A stretch of DNA of 64,000 bases from Serratia nematodiphila DZ0503SBS1 (GCF_000738675.1 NZ_JPUX01000001.1:2914001-2978000); one strand, 5' to 3'. Positions 33,553 through 42,869 are shown, counted from the first letter of the stretch. The notes: a model not told the origin generated them from the sequence alone. Program-made: numbers and translations.

Positions 33553-34314
33553 TCATTCCTTTTCAGTAAGAAACTCGACAACGCAGCGGTTGAAGAGATC
33601 CGGACAGGCGATGTTGGAAATATGCGATGTCGGCAACCGCCGCAGATCGGCGAGTGGCGCATTGGCGACTAAAAACTCGGCGTCCGCCACCGTCGTGACC
33701 GGATCTTGCTCACCGGCAATCACCCGCATCGGCCGCGTCATCAAGGCAACCTCGGCGCGCAGGTCGGCCTGCGCCAGCGCCTCGCAGCAGGCGGCGTATC
33801 CCTGCGGATTACCGGCCGCCAGGGCCGCCACCAGCGCAGCCACCTGCTCGGGGTGGCGCTGCGCGAATGCCGCGCAGAACCAGCGCGCGGGTGAGGCGGC
33901 GGCGATCGGCGCCAACCCGTGTTTCCGTACCTGCTGCGCGCGTTGTCGCCAGCCTTCGGCGTTGCCGATGCGGGCGGCGGTATTGGCGACCACCAGCCGT
34001 CCGATGCGCTCGGGGTGATAACGACTGAGCCAGAGCCCGGTCAATCCTCCCATCGAAATGCCGCAAAAATGGGCGTTCGGCGCATCCAAATGGTCGAGCA
34101 GGGCGATGACGTCTTCAGCCAACTGCTGCAGTTGCAGCGGCGCTTTCGCCAACGGGGTGGCTCCGTGGCCGCGCTGGTTGTAGCGCAATAGGCGAAAGCG
34201 TTCGGTCAGCGCCGCCAACTGCGGTTGCCACATCTCGAAGGTGGTGCCCAGCGAGTTGGACAGCACCAGTAGCGGTGCGTCGGCCGGGCCGTCGAGGCGA
34301 TATTCAATATCCAT
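33553..34314 (-). CDS. pcaD: PcaD, 3-oxoadipate enol-lactonase
   Basis: 253 residues, alpha/beta hydrolase. Oxyanion region LSNSLGTTFEMWQPQLAAL, nucleophile elbow FCGISMGGLTG (Ser), acid in VIAGEQDPVT (Asp), and His in LPTSHISNIACPDLF. It opens the enol-lactone to 3-oxoadipate. ATG at 34314 with TGAGGTCAATC; the upstream frame to 34380 is not protein-like. Confidence 0.95.
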   Translation of the reverse strand: MDIEYRLDGPADAPLLVLSNSLGTTFEMWQPQLAALTERFRLLRYNQRGHGATPLAKAPLQLQQLAEDVIALLDHLDAPNAHFCGISMGGLTGLWLSRYHPERIGRLVVANTAARIGNAEGWRQRAQQVRKHGLAPIAAASPARWFCAAFAQRHPEQVAALVAALAAGNPQGYAACCEALAQADLRAEVALMTRPMRVIAGEQDPVTTVADAEFLVANAPLADLRRLPTSHISNIACPDLFNRCVVEFLTEKE

Positions 34315-34322
34315 GATTGACC

Positions 34323-35525
34323 TCATACCCGTTCGATAATCAGTGCAATGCCCTGGCCGACGCCGATGCACATGGTGCACAGCCCGTAGCGCCCGCGCGT
34401 TTTTCGCAGTTGCCAGGCGGCGTTCATCACCAGCCGGCCACCGGAGGCGCCCAGAGGATGGCCGAGCGCAATCGCGCCGCCGTTCGGGTTCACCTGCGGC
34501 GCATCGTCGCGCAGTCCCAGCTCGCGGGTCACCGCCAGCGCTTGCGCGGCGAAGGCTTCGTTCAGTTCGATCACGTCCATCTGTTCGAGGGTCAGGCCGG
34601 CAATATGCAACACTTTGCGCACCGCCGCCGCCGGTGCAAAGCCCATGATCGCCGGTTCGATGCCGGTGACGGCGCTGGCAATGATGCGTGCCATTGGCCG
34701 CAGGCCATGGCGAGCCACGCTGCGCTCGCCGGCCAGCAGCAACGCGCAGGCGCCGTCGTTCAGGCCGGATGCGTTGCCGGCCGTAATGCTGCCCTGCGGG
34801 GCGACCACCGGCCTGAGTTTTTCCAGTGCGGCTAAGGTGGTGGCGCGCGGATGTTCGTCCTGGTTGAAGGTCAGCGGCTCGCCTTTCTTCTGCGGGATAA
34901 GCACCTCGATCAGTTGGTCGCTGTAAAAGCCGCTTTCCTGTGCGGCGGCGGTGCGTTGCTGGCTGCGCAGGGCGAAGGCGTCCTGATCGCGACGGCTGAT
35001 ACCGAATTGCGACGCCACGTTTTCGGCGGTCTGCGGCATCGTGTCCACGCCGTACAGCGCCTGCATCTGTGGGTTGATAAAACGCCAGCCCATGGTGGTG
35101 TCTTCAATCTTCATCGTGCGGCTGAAGGCGCTTTCCGCCTTGCCCATCACATAAGGCGCCCGCGACATGCTTTCCACGCCGCCGGCGATCATCAGCTCGC
35201 TCTCGCCGGTTCTGATGGCGCGCGCCGCAGCTGCTACCGCATCCAGGCTGGATCCGCACAGGCGATTGATGGTGCAGCCGGGCACCTGCACCGGCAGGCC
35301 GGCGAGCAGCAGCGCCATGCGCGCGACATTGCGGTTGTCTTCCCCCGCCTGATTGGCGCAGCCGAACAACACGTCGTCCACCTGGCTCCAGTCGAGCGTC
35401 GGATGGCGTGCCTGCAGCGCTTTCAACGGCAGAGCGGCCAAGTCGTCGGCGCGTATGCCGGCCAGGCTCCCATTGAGGCGACCGAAGGGCGTGCGGACGG
35501 CGTCACACAGATAAGCTGGATTCAT
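34323..35525 (-). CDS. pcaF: PcaF, 3-oxoadipyl-CoA thiolase
   Basis: 400 residues. Thiolase catalytic cysteine in NRLCGSSLDAV (about 90), His in NPNGGAIALGHPLGASG, and second Cys in GLCTMCIGVGQG near the end. It splits 3-oxoadipyl-CoA to succinyl-CoA and acetyl-CoA. Its start overlaps the pcaJ end by 23 bases. Confidence 0.95.
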   Translation of the reverse strand: MNPAYLCDAVRTPFGRLNGSLAGIRADDLAALPLKALQARHPTLDWSQVDDVLFGCANQAGEDNRNVARMALLLAGLPVQVPGCTINRLCGSSLDAVAAAARAIRTGESELMIAGGVESMSRAPYVMGKAESAFSRTMKIEDTTMGWRFINPQMQALYGVDTMPQTAENVASQFGISRRDQDAFALRSQQRTAAAQESGFYSDQLIEVLIPQKKGEPLTFNQDEHPRATTLAALEKLRPVVAPQGSITAGNASGLNDGACALLLAGERSVARHGLRPMARIIASAVTGIEPAIMGFAPAAAVRKVLHIAGLTLEQMDVIELNEAFAAQALAVTRELGLRDDAPQVNPNGGAIALGHPLGASGGRLVMNAAWQLRKTRGRYGLCTMCIGVGQGIALIIERV

Positions 35526-36183
35526 GGCGCGGTTCCCCGTGTTGAAGGGTGAAAGTCAGTTCGACCGGGGTGACGTCCTGCAGTTGTTGCGGGGTCAGGC
35601 CGGCAAATATTTCACGCACCACCAGTCCCTGGGGAGTGACGTCCATCACCGCCAGATCGCTGTAGATGCGGTCGATGCAGCCGACGCCGGTTAACGGATA
35701 GCTGCATTGGCGGACGATTTTGCATTCACCCGTTTTGGTCAGGTGTTCGGTCATCACAAACACCTGGCGTGCGCCGATCGCCAGATCCATCGCGCCGCCG
35801 ACCGCCGGAATCGCCCCCGGTGCGCCAGTGCTCCAGTTCGCCAGATCGCCGCGTTCGGAGACCTGATAGGCGCCCAGCACGCAAATATCCAGGTGGCCGC
35901 CGCGCATCATGGCGAAAGAGTCGCCGTGGTGGAAAAAGCAGCCGCCTTTCAGCAGCGTAACCGGTTGTTTGCCGGCATTGATCAATTCCGGGTCCTCTTC
36001 GCCCGGCGTTGGCGCCGGGCCCATGCCGAGAATGCCGTTTTCGCTGTGCAGGAAGATCTCTTTATCGGCCGGCAGATAGTTGGCGATCTGGGTTGGAATG
36101 CCGATACCGAGATTGACGTAGGCGCCTTCGGGAATATCGCGCGCGATGCGCTCAGCCAGCTGTTGATGGGTCAGTTTGCTCAT
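35503..36183 (-). CDS. pcaJ: PcaJ, 3-oxoadipate CoA-transferase subunit B
   Basis: 226 residues starting MSKLTHQQLAERIARDIPEG. The catalytic glutamate lies in LHSENGILGMGP; GGHLDICVLGAYQVSERGDL is also typical. With PcaI it activates 3-oxoadipate using succinyl-CoA. The long frame above 36183 is a shadow inside pcaI. Confidence 0.95.
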   Translation of the reverse strand: MSKLTHQQLAERIARDIPEGAYVNLGIGIPTQIANYLPADKEIFLHSENGILGMGPAPTPGEEDPELINAGKQPVTLLKGGCFFHHGDSFAMMRGGHLDICVLGAYQVSERGDLANWSTGAPGAIPAVGGAMDLAIGARQVFVMTEHLTKTGECKIVRQCSYPLTGVGCIDRIYSDLAVMDVTPQGLVVREIFAGLTPQQLQDVTPVELTFTLQHGEPRHESSLSV

Positions 36184-36193
36184 GATGCGTTCC

Positions 36194-36880
36194 TTAAGCC
36201 GAAAGCTGGGCTGCACGGGGAGAAGAGGGCACCAGACGCTGCACGAAGATGCCGGGCGTGATGATGTTTTCCGGATCCAGTTCGCCCAACGGCACCATAT
36301 GGTTGACTTCGACGATGGTGCAGTTGGCGGCCATCGCCATAATCGGCCCGAAGTTGCGCCCGGTTTTGTCATAGCGGAGGTTGCCCCAACGGTCGGCTTG
36401 TTCTGCCTTGATCAGCGCGAAGTCGGCCTTCAGCGGCAGTTCGAAAACGTATCGGCGGCCGTCGATCTCGCGGGTTTCCTTTCCTTCCGCCAATTGGGTG
36501 CCATAGCCGGTCGGGGTATAAAAACCGCCGATCCCGGCGCCGGCGGCCTGGATGCGCGCCGCCAGATTGCCTTGCGGAACCAGCTCCAGTTCCAACTCGC
36601 CGCGGCGGTAGAGGTCGTCAAACACCCAAGAATCTGCCTGCCGTGGGAAAGAACACACCACTTTGCGCACACAGCCGGCTTTCAGCAGAGCCGCCAGGCC
36701 AAAATCGCCGTTACCGGCATTGTTGCTGATCAGCGTAAGCGCGCGTGGCCGGCGACGGATCAGCGCATCCAGCAGTGCGTAGGGCTGCCCGGCCGGACCG
36801 AATCCTCCGACCATAAGGGTGGCGCCATCCGGAATATCTGCGACGGCGGCGTCTGCGGACGCCATGCTTTTATCTATCAT
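36194..36880 (-). CDS. pcaI: PcaI, 3-oxoadipate CoA-transferase subunit A
   Basis: 228 residues: IPDGATLMVGGFGPAGQPYA at the N-terminus is the CoA-binding glycine loop, followed by GGFYTPTGYGTQLAEGKETR and DFALIKAEQADRWGNLRY. Partner of PcaJ, 10 bases upstream of it. First gene of the minus-strand ben-cat-pca cluster, so its promoter in 36881-37123 may drive much of it. Confidence 0.95.
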   Translation of the reverse strand: MIDKSMASADAAVADIPDGATLMVGGFGPAGQPYALLDALIRRRPRALTLISNNAGNGDFGLAALLKAGCVRKVVCSFPRQADSWVFDDLYRRGELELELVPQGNLAARIQAAGAGIGGFYTPTGYGTQLAEGKETREIDGRRYVFELPLKADFALIKAEQADRWGNLRYDKTGRNFGPIMAMAANCTIVEVNHMVPLGELDPENIITPGIFVQRLVPSSPRAAQLSA

Positions 36881-36966
36881 CAGTTCTCCTCAAGGCTCGG
36901 TTAGGACGTTGCGCCAACAACCAGCGGGTTTGAAATTAACCTAGAGGATGAAAAAAGCATCAGCAA

Positions 36967-37003
36967 GTGCGAATATCAGAACATTGTGCGATTATCGGTG
37001 CAT
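36967..37003. promoter_or_regulatory. Candidate PcaR operator with direct repeats
   Basis: gtgcgaatatcag (36967) and gtgcgattatcgg (36986) are repeats with a 19-base period. On the minus strand the second contains CGATAATCGCACAAT, which matches the remembered Pseudomonas PcaR site (GTTCGATAATCGCAC). It lies between divergent pcaI and the IclR-type gene. Confidence 0.65.
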
Positions 37004-37123
37004 TGAGGTTTTAGGTCTGCATTTTGTGATGCAGGCGGCTAAATTGGCATCGGATGTGATACGCAGGGCTTTGCTGCCGTATTGAGCGTGTAAATTGAGA
37101 GCAGATACTAATGGGAGGCCTGA

Positions 37124-37957
37124 ATGAGTGAAGTTCCTGAATTTGGCACCGAAGAACTGCGTCGGCTGCAGGAGATCGGTGATTTAAGCAACGACCAGTA
37201 CAAGGGCGATCCTAATTTTATGGCCTCGCTGGCCAGAGGGCTGGAGGTGTTGCAGGCCTTCAAGCCACAGTATTCGCAGATGTCGGTGTCAGAGATCAGT
37301 CAACAAACCGGCATTCCGCGCGCAGCGGTGCGCCGTTGTTTGTATACCCTACGAGCGCTGGGATTCGTGCATTGTCCCGATGGGCGCCACTATCGCTTGC
37401 TGCCGCGTGTGCTAACTATCGGTCACGCTTATCTTTCCTCTTCCGAGCTGGCGAAGGCGGCGCAAAACTCGCTGGACTATCTCAGCAAATTGCTTAATGA
37501 ATCCTGCTCGGTGGCGACGCTGGATGGCGATAACATTTTGTATATCGCCCGGGCCTCGGTTAAACGCATCATGACTATCGATCTGGGGCGCGGCAGCCGT
37601 CTGCCGGCCTATGCGACGTCGATGGGGCTGGTGTTGCTCAGCGCGCTGGACGAGGGAGAGCTGGAGGATTATCTGTCGCGGGTCACTTTCGAACCGCTGA
37701 CCGAGTTTACCGTCACCTGTGCGGAGCAGCTGCAGGAACAGTTAGCCAGAGTTCGCAGACAGGGGTATGCCATCAACGATCAACAGTTAGAGATCGGCCT
37801 GCGTTCCATTGCGGTGCCGATGCATTCACGCAAAGGCGGGGTTGTGGCGGCAATGAACGTCGGCGTCAATGCGTCGCAGATCTCGGCGGCGGAGCTGCGC
37901 GAACGAGTGCTGCCGCAGCTGCAGCGCACGGCGATGGAGCTGGCGCTGCTGCTGTAG
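37124..37957 (+). CDS. pcaR: IclR-family regulator of the ben-cat-pca cluster (PcaR type)
   Basis: 277 residues. Winged helix-turn-helix (about 30-90, SVSEISQQTGIPRAAVRRCL) and IclR effector domain (about 105-275, GSRLPAYATSMGLVLLSALD; INDQQLEIGLRSIAVPMHSR). It belongs to the PcaR/PobR/CatR branch that responds to 3-oxoadipate or related acids. GGGAGGCCTGA precedes the ATG. It is the only regulator in the cluster. Confidence 0.88.
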   Translation: MSEVPEFGTEELRRLQEIGDLSNDQYKGDPNFMASLARGLEVLQAFKPQYSQMSVSEISQQTGIPRAAVRRCLYTLRALGFVHCPDGRHYRLLPRVLTIGHAYLSSSELAKAAQNSLDYLSKLLNESCSVATLDGDNILYIARASVKRIMTIDLGRGSRLPAYATSMGLVLLSALDEGELEDYLSRVTFEPLTEFTVTCAEQLQEQLARVRRQGYAINDQQLEIGLRSIAVPMHSRKGGVVAAMNVGVNASQISAAELRERVLPQLQRTAMELALLL

Positions 37958-37967
37958 GGAGAACGGA

Positions 37968-38930
37968 TTAATGCAGTTCGGCGCCGCTGCGATCGGCCAG
38001 CGCTTCCAGCAGCGGGGCGGAAGGCACGAAGAACAGGGTACCGGTCACCGCGCGGCTGAAATCGAGCAGCCGATCGTAGTTGCCGGCCGGGCGGCCGATA
38101 AACATGTTTTCCAGCATCTGCTCGATCGGCTGCGGGGAGCGCGCATAGCCGATAAAGTAGGTGCCGAACTCGCGCAGGCCGGGGCGGCCGAACGGCATGT
38201 TGTCGCGCAGAATTTTCACCTCGTTGCCTTGCTCGTCGGTGATGGTGGTCAGCGAACTGTGTGATGACGACGGTTTGACCGCTTCATCCAGCTCGATGTT
38301 GGACTGCTTATGGCGGCCGATGATCTTCTCCTGCGTTTCCACGCTGAGCGAATTCCAGCCCTGCATGTCGTGCAGGTATTTCTGCACCAGCACATAGCTG
38401 CCGCCGCTGAACGCCGCGTCTTCGTCGCCGATCACCGTGTAATCGAAGGCTTCATGCCCTTCCGGGTTCTCCGTGCCGTCGACGAAGCCGATCATGGCGC
38501 GCTGATCGAAGTAACGGAAGCCGTGCACCTCCTCGATCACCGTCACGGCGTCGCCTAGCTTGCCGATCAGCTGAGAGGCCAGTTCAAAACACAGATCCAT
38601 TTCATCGGCGCGGATATGCAGCAGGATATCGCCGGGCGTGGCAACGGCGACGCGTTCCCCGCTGCCGATCGGGCTGAACGGATGCAGCTGGCGGGGGCGC
38701 GGCGCGCCGAACAGCGTATCCCAGGCCTCGGAGCCGAAGCCGCAGACGCAGGTGAGGTTGCCCGCCGGCGCGCGTTTGCCGACCGAACGCACCACGGCGG
38801 CGATGTCGCCGCACCAGGCGCGAACCGCCGCCAGATGGGCGGGAACGGGCGACAGGGTGGCGACGATAAAGATGGCATGGCGCGTCACCGGCGTGAATAC
38901 GGCTTGCGGCAGGGGGGTATTTGCATTCAT
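37968..38930 (-). CDS. yfeX: Dye-decolorizing heme peroxidase (YfeX type)
   Basis: 320 residues, DyP class B. Active-site GFVDGTENPEG (GxxDG), the proximal-His region IGRHKQSNIELDE, and distal Arg in FIGYARSPQP. No Tat signal is seen, so it is cytoplasmic. It oxidises porphyrinogens or phenolics with H2O2. Convergent with pcaR, ten bases away. Confidence 0.93.
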   Translation of the reverse strand: MNANTPLPQAVFTPVTRHAIFIVATLSPVPAHLAAVRAWCGDIAAVVRSVGKRAPAGNLTCVCGFGSEAWDTLFGAPRPRQLHPFSPIGSGERVAVATPGDILLHIRADEMDLCFELASQLIGKLGDAVTVIEEVHGFRYFDQRAMIGFVDGTENPEGHEAFDYTVIGDEDAAFSGGSYVLVQKYLHDMQGWNSLSVETQEKIIGRHKQSNIELDEAVKPSSSHSSLTTITDEQGNEVKILRDNMPFGRPGLREFGTYFIGYARSPQPIEQMLENMFIGRPAGNYDRLLDFSRAVTGTLFFVPSAPLLEALADRSGAELH

Positions 38931-38964
38931 TGCATTCGGCTCCAGTGTGTTCGGGTGAAATAGC

Positions 38965-39882
38965 TCAGATCAAATTAAAGTGCTCGTCGGGTTTCATCGG
39001 CGGTGGCAGCGGGCTTTGGCCATTCATTTCCAGCAGGTTGCGCTCAATGGTGTTGCAAATGGCGTTTAACGGCAGATGGTTGGCCGACACGCCGAACGGA
39101 TCCTCCAGCTCTTCGGCCAGTGAGTCCCAGGATAAGAAGGTATAGGAAATGAACACCGAAACAAACGGTGTCATGTAATGCAGATCGGTCACCAGGGCAA
39201 AAGGCAACAGGCTGCAGAACAGGTAAACGGTGCGCTGCAGGATCAGGGTATAGGCGAACGGCACCGGGGTGCTGGCGAGCCGTTCGCAGCCGCCGAGGGC
39301 GTGGGACAGCTCGCTCAGCTTGTTGTCGAGCAGCTCGAAAGTGATGTCGCTCAATAGCCCCCGTCGGCGCAGCTTGCCGATCTCCTGGCCCAGCATCAGC
39401 AGGATGCGGTTGGTCGGCATCGGGCTGGCGATCACTTCGGCCAGCTCTTTGCTGCTGAGATTGTGGTACAGATCGGCGGTGGGATCGGTGGCGCGCAGCT
39501 GATGCTTCAGGCTCCAGCTGAAGGCGATCAGCAGCTTGGCGACCTTTTGCTGCACCGCCGGTTCGTCCGGCAGCAGGCTTTTGATCTGGCGCAGCAGGGA
39601 TCGCTCGGTAATCAGCAGCGAGCCCCACAGGTTGCGCGCCTCGACAAAGCGGCTGTAGCCGGCATTATTGCGAAAGCCGAGAAAAATCGCGATGGCGATG
39701 CCCAGCAGGCTGAACGGCGCGATGGTCAAATGCACGCCGAGCTGTTCGTACCATTGGTAGCTGATCACCGCCACTATCGACATCAGCACGTTCAGCGACA
39801 GGCGAAAGGTGATCTTTGACAGCACGGAACCGTGCCAGGCGAACAGGCGAAAAAACCAGTTCTGGTGCGGGCGGATTATCAT
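38965..39882 (-). CDS. Bestrophin-like anion channel (YneE type)
   Basis: 305 residues. N-terminal basic stretch, then membrane segments at about 28-68 and 215-245, with the family landmarks NNAGYSRFVEARNLWGSLL, FVSVFISYTFLSWDSLAEEL and EDPFGVSANHLPLNAICNTI. Bacterial bestrophins form pentameric ion channels. Single gene. Confidence 0.92.
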   Translation of the reverse strand: MIIRPHQNWFFRLFAWHGSVLSKITFRLSLNVLMSIVAVISYQWYEQLGVHLTIAPFSLLGIAIAIFLGFRNNAGYSRFVEARNLWGSLLITERSLLRQIKSLLPDEPAVQQKVAKLLIAFSWSLKHQLRATDPTADLYHNLSSKELAEVIASPMPTNRILLMLGQEIGKLRRRGLLSDITFELLDNKLSELSHALGGCERLASTPVPFAYTLILQRTVYLFCSLLPFALVTDLHYMTPFVSVFISYTFLSWDSLAEELEDPFGVSANHLPLNAICNTIERNLLEMNGQSPLPPPMKPDEHFNLI

Positions 39883-39940
39883 AACGTGGGCGCTTCCTGG
39901 TGTCCTGCTATTGAGAATAGTCGATTCTTATCCGGCGGGG

Positions 39941-40783
39941 TTAGGCCGCCGTTGTCGATTGCCAGAGCCGCTGCGGGTGCGTATAGACGGTGGCGCGCCC
40001 CGGCTTGCTGAAGCCCACCAGCGTGAGGTTGCTGCGCTCGGCCACCTCCACCGCCAGGCGGGTGGCGGCGGAAACGGCGAACAGGATCTCGACGCCGCAC
40101 ATGGCGGATTTTTGCACCATTTCGTAGCTGGCGCGGCTCGACACCAGCGCCGCCCCTTGCAACCACGCCTGTTGGCTGCGATAACCCAGCAGTTTGTCGA
40201 GCGCCACATGGCGGCCGACGTCTTCACATCCGCCGTTGAGCGCGCCGTCCGGCTGGATCCAGGCCGCCGCGTGGGTGCAGCCGGTCAGTTTCCCCACCGT
40301 TTGCACTTCCTGCAGCTGCGCCAACGCCCGATCGAGCAGCGCCAAATCGAAACGCTGCGTGAAAGGCAGCGGCGCGATGGGCTGAGCGACCTCCTGCAGT
40401 TGCTCGACCCCGCAGACGCCGCAGCCGGTGCGGCCGGCCAGGCTGCGGCGCTTCTCTTTCAGCTGCATAAAGCGGCGGCTCGAGAGTTCCACATGCACTT
40501 CAATGCCATTGCAGGCCGGTTGCTGGCGGATGTCGTAGATATCGTCGGGGGAGGCGATGATGCCTTCGGACAGCGAAAAACCGATGGCGAAGGCCGCCAG
40601 GTCTTTCGGCGTCGCCATCATCACCACGTGGGAAATGCCGTTGTACACCAGGGCAACCGGCACTTCTTCCGCCAGCCAATCTTGTTGCGCCTGAGCCAGA
40701 TCGTTGCGCTGCCAGACCGCATGGCGAGACAGGCAGGCCTGTTCGATGTCGTCGGTTTCTGCGAGGAGTAGGTGCTTGTTCAT
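39941..40783 (-). CDS. fdhD: FdhD, sulfur transfer for formate dehydrogenase
   Basis: 280 residues starting [20 protein letters not shown]. The sulfur-carrying cysteines lie in [25 protein letters not shown] and [12 protein letters not shown] are also conserved. It passes sulfur from IscS to the molybdenum cofactor of formate dehydrogenase. GAGAACGTT precedes the ATG. The frame above this start is not protein-like. Confidence 0.94.
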   Translation of the reverse strand: MNKHLLLAETDDIEQACLSRHAVWQRNDLAQAQQDWLAEEVPVALVYNGISHVVMMATPKDLAAFAIGFSLSEGIIASPDDIYDIRQQPACNGIEVHVELSSRRFMQLKEKRRSLAGRTGCGVCGVEQLQEVAQPIAPLPFTQRFDLALLDRALAQLQEVQTVGKLTGCTHAAAWIQPDGALNGGCEDVGRHVALDKLLGYRSQQAWLQGAALVSSRASYEMVQKSAMCGVEILFAVSAATRLAVEVAERSNLTLVGFSKPGRATVYTHPQRLWQSTTAA

Positions 40784-41056
40784 AACGTTCTCGTGACCGT
40801 CGGTGACGAGGCGCCGACGGGGATGAATGCTTATTGAGCAGGTGTGGGCATTATACAGGATTCTGATCCCGCTCGCGTAGGGAATCACGCCCTGCAGGTT
40901 ATCCACAGTTTTAGTGGATAACGTGTGCGCAAGGCAGAGTGAAACCGTTAGCAGGCGTAAAAAAAAAATCACTCAGAAAATTATTATATTACGCGGGAAA
41001 GCGCGATCCGCAGGGGGATTTGGGGTTGCGCGCGTTCGCGTTTTGTTTATGCTTTA
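40784..41056. other. Intergenic region between fdhD and umuD
   Basis: About 270 bases holding the divergent promoters. It contains an inverted pair of DnaA boxes at 40898-40922. For umuD, a plausible -10 (TATGCT, 41049) lies just before the LexA box. Confidence 0.4.
40898..40922. promoter_or_regulatory. Inverted pair of DnaA boxes
   Basis: GTTATCCAC-agtttta-GTGGATAAC. The left arm reads TTATCCACA (consensus DnaA box) on the plus strand; the right arm reads TTATCCACT on the minus strand. It could also simply be a hairpin. No other origin-like features are near. Confidence 0.45.
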
Positions 41057-41072
41057 CTGTATAAATATACAG
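41057..41072 (+). promoter_or_regulatory. LexA box of umuDC
   Basis: CTGTATAAATATACAG matches the CTG-N10-CAG SOS operator with the AT-alternating core. It overlaps the expected transcription start of umuD. Confidence 0.9.
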
Positions 41073-41085
41073 TTTGGTTATGATT

Positions 41086-41514
41086 ATGCTGAGCAATTCA
41101 AGGTTGTATGCTTTTTCACCAGGTGAGTCTCTGACGTTACCGCTGTTTGCCGATCGCGTGGCCTGCGGCTTTCCTTCCCCGGCGCAGGACTATGTCGAGA
41201 GCCGGCTGGATATCGGCAAGCTGCTGGTGCGGCATCCCAACGCCACCTACTTTGTACGCGCCAGCGGCGAGTCGATGATCGACGGCAATATTCAGGACGG
41301 CGATCTGCTGATCGTCGACAGCGCCCTGACGCCGGAACACGGCAATATCGTGATCGCCGCCGTGGACGGTGAATTCACCGTCAAAAAACTGCAGCGCTAC
41401 CCCGACGTGCGGCTGTTGCCGATGAACCCCGCCTATGCGCCGATCGTGTTCAACGACGAGGCGCAGTTGGAGATCTTCGGCGTGGTGACCTTTATCGTCT
41501 ACGCGGCGCTGTAA
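41086..41514 (+). CDS. umuD: UmuD, SOS mutagenesis protein
   Basis: 142 residues from the ATG at 41086; an ATG at 41080 is also possible, but both lie close behind the LexA box. Self-cleavage site in [12 protein letters not shown] (Cys-Gly), catalytic Ser in ASGESMIDG and Lys in [11 protein letters not shown]. After RecA-stimulated cleavage, UmuD' joins UmuC as DNA polymerase V. Two bases before umuC. Confidence 0.94.
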   Translation: MLSNSRLYAFSPGESLTLPLFADRVACGFPSPAQDYVESRLDIGKLLVRHPNATYFVRASGESMIDGNIQDGDLLIVDSALTPEHGNIVIAAVDGEFTVKKLQRYPDVRLLPMNPAYAPIVFNDEAQLEIFGVVTFIVYAAL

Positions 41515-41516
41515 CC

Positions 41517-42869
41517 ATGTTTGCCCTGGTAGACGTCAACAGCTTCTACGCCTCCTGCGAAACCATCTTTCGGCCCGACCTGCGGGGGCGGCCGGTGATC
41601 GTGCTGTCCAACAACGACGGCTGCGTGATCGCCCGCAGCGCCGAGGCGAAGGCGTTGGGCGTGTCGATGGGCGCGCCTTATTTCAAAATCAAAGAGGAGA
41701 TGCGCCGCCGCAACGTCGCGGTGTTTTCCTCCAACTACGCGCTGTACGCCGACATGTCCCGCCGGGTGATGGACACGCTGGAGGAGATGGCGCCGGCGGT
41801 GGAGATTTATTCGCTGGACGAAGCCTTTCTGCGGCTGGACGGCGTGGCGCACTGCGAAGCGCTGGAACCGTTCGGCCGGCGGGTGCGCGATCGCATCCGG
41901 CGCGAGCTGCATTTGACGGTCGGGGTCGGCATTGCGCCGAGCAAGACACTGGCTAAACTGGCCAACTTCGCGGCCAAGAAATGGCGCGGCACCGGCGGCG
42001 TGGTGGATTTATCCGATCCGGTGCGCCAGCGCAAGCTGCTGGCGTTGATCCCGGTGGAAGAGGTGTGGGGCGTGGGGCGCCGCCTGACACGCCAGCTGCA
42101 GGCGATGGGGATCCACACCGCGCTGCAGCTGGCGGATTGCGATACCCGGCTGGCGCGTAAAACCTTCAGCGTAGTGCTGGAGCGCACGATACGTGAACTG
42201 CGCGGCGAATCGTGCCTGCGGTGGGAAGATGAGGCGGCGGCGAAAGAGCAGATCATCTGTTCCCGCTCGTTCGGCCAGCGCTTGACGCATTACCCGCATA
42301 TGCGCGAGGCGATCTGCAGCTACGCCGAACGCGCCGCCGAAAAGCTGCGGCAGGAAAAGCGCTACTGCCGTAACGTGTCGGTGTTTATCAAAACCAGCCC
42401 GCATTCGGCGGGCGAAGGCTATTACAGCAATATGGGCACCGCCCGGCTGCAAACCCCGAGCAACGACAGCCGCGACATCATCGCCATGGCGGTGCGCGCG
42501 CTGGAGAGCATCTGGCAGGAGGGGCGACGTTACCTGAAGGGCGGCGTGGTGCTGGGGGATTTCAGCGCCGCCGCCATGGCGCAGATCGACCTGTTCGACG
42601 ACTGCCCGCCGCGCCGCAACAGCGAGCGGCTGATGGCGACCCTCGATCGCCTGAATCAGGAAGGGCGCGGGCGCGTATGGTTCGCCGGGCAGGGGATCGT
42701 CAAACCGTGGCAAATGAAGCGCGAAATGCTGTCGCCGGCCTACACCACCCGGCTGGCGGATATCCCGCTGGTGCGGCTGGGGGAGCGGGAGCCGCGTGAT
42801 GCCCCACGGGCTGCTGCGCGGCCCAATCCGTCGAGACCTAAGGGAATAGGCGATAATAAGGTAGGGTAA
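41517..42869 (+). CDS. umuC: UmuC, DNA polymerase V catalytic subunit
   Basis: 450 residues. Y-family core: MFALVDVNSFYASCE (metal Asp), SNNDGCVIARS, SLDEAFLRL (catalytic DE), GVGIAPSKTLAKLANFAAKK, then a C-terminal DUF4113 part. About 25 residues after RLADIPLVRL, rich in Arg/Pro, have no counterpart in 422-residue E. coli UmuC. Translesion synthesis under SOS control. Confidence 0.94.
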   Translation: MFALVDVNSFYASCETIFRPDLRGRPVIVLSNNDGCVIARSAEAKALGVSMGAPYFKIKEEMRRRNVAVFSSNYALYADMSRRVMDTLEEMAPAVEIYSLDEAFLRLDGVAHCEALEPFGRRVRDRIRRELHLTVGVGIAPSKTLAKLANFAAKKWRGTGGVVDLSDPVRQRKLLALIPVEEVWGVGRRLTRQLQAMGIHTALQLADCDTRLARKTFSVVLERTIRELRGESCLRWEDEAAAKEQIICSRSFGQRLTHYPHMREAICSYAERAAEKLRQEKRYCRNVSVFIKTSPHSAGEGYYSNMGTARLQTPSNDSRDIIAMAVRALESIWQEGRRYLKGGVVLGDFSAAAMAQIDLFDDCPPRRNSERLMATLDRLNQEGRGRVWFAGQGIVKPWQMKREMLSPAYTTRLADIPLVRLGEREPRDAPRAAARPNPSRPKGIGDNKVG

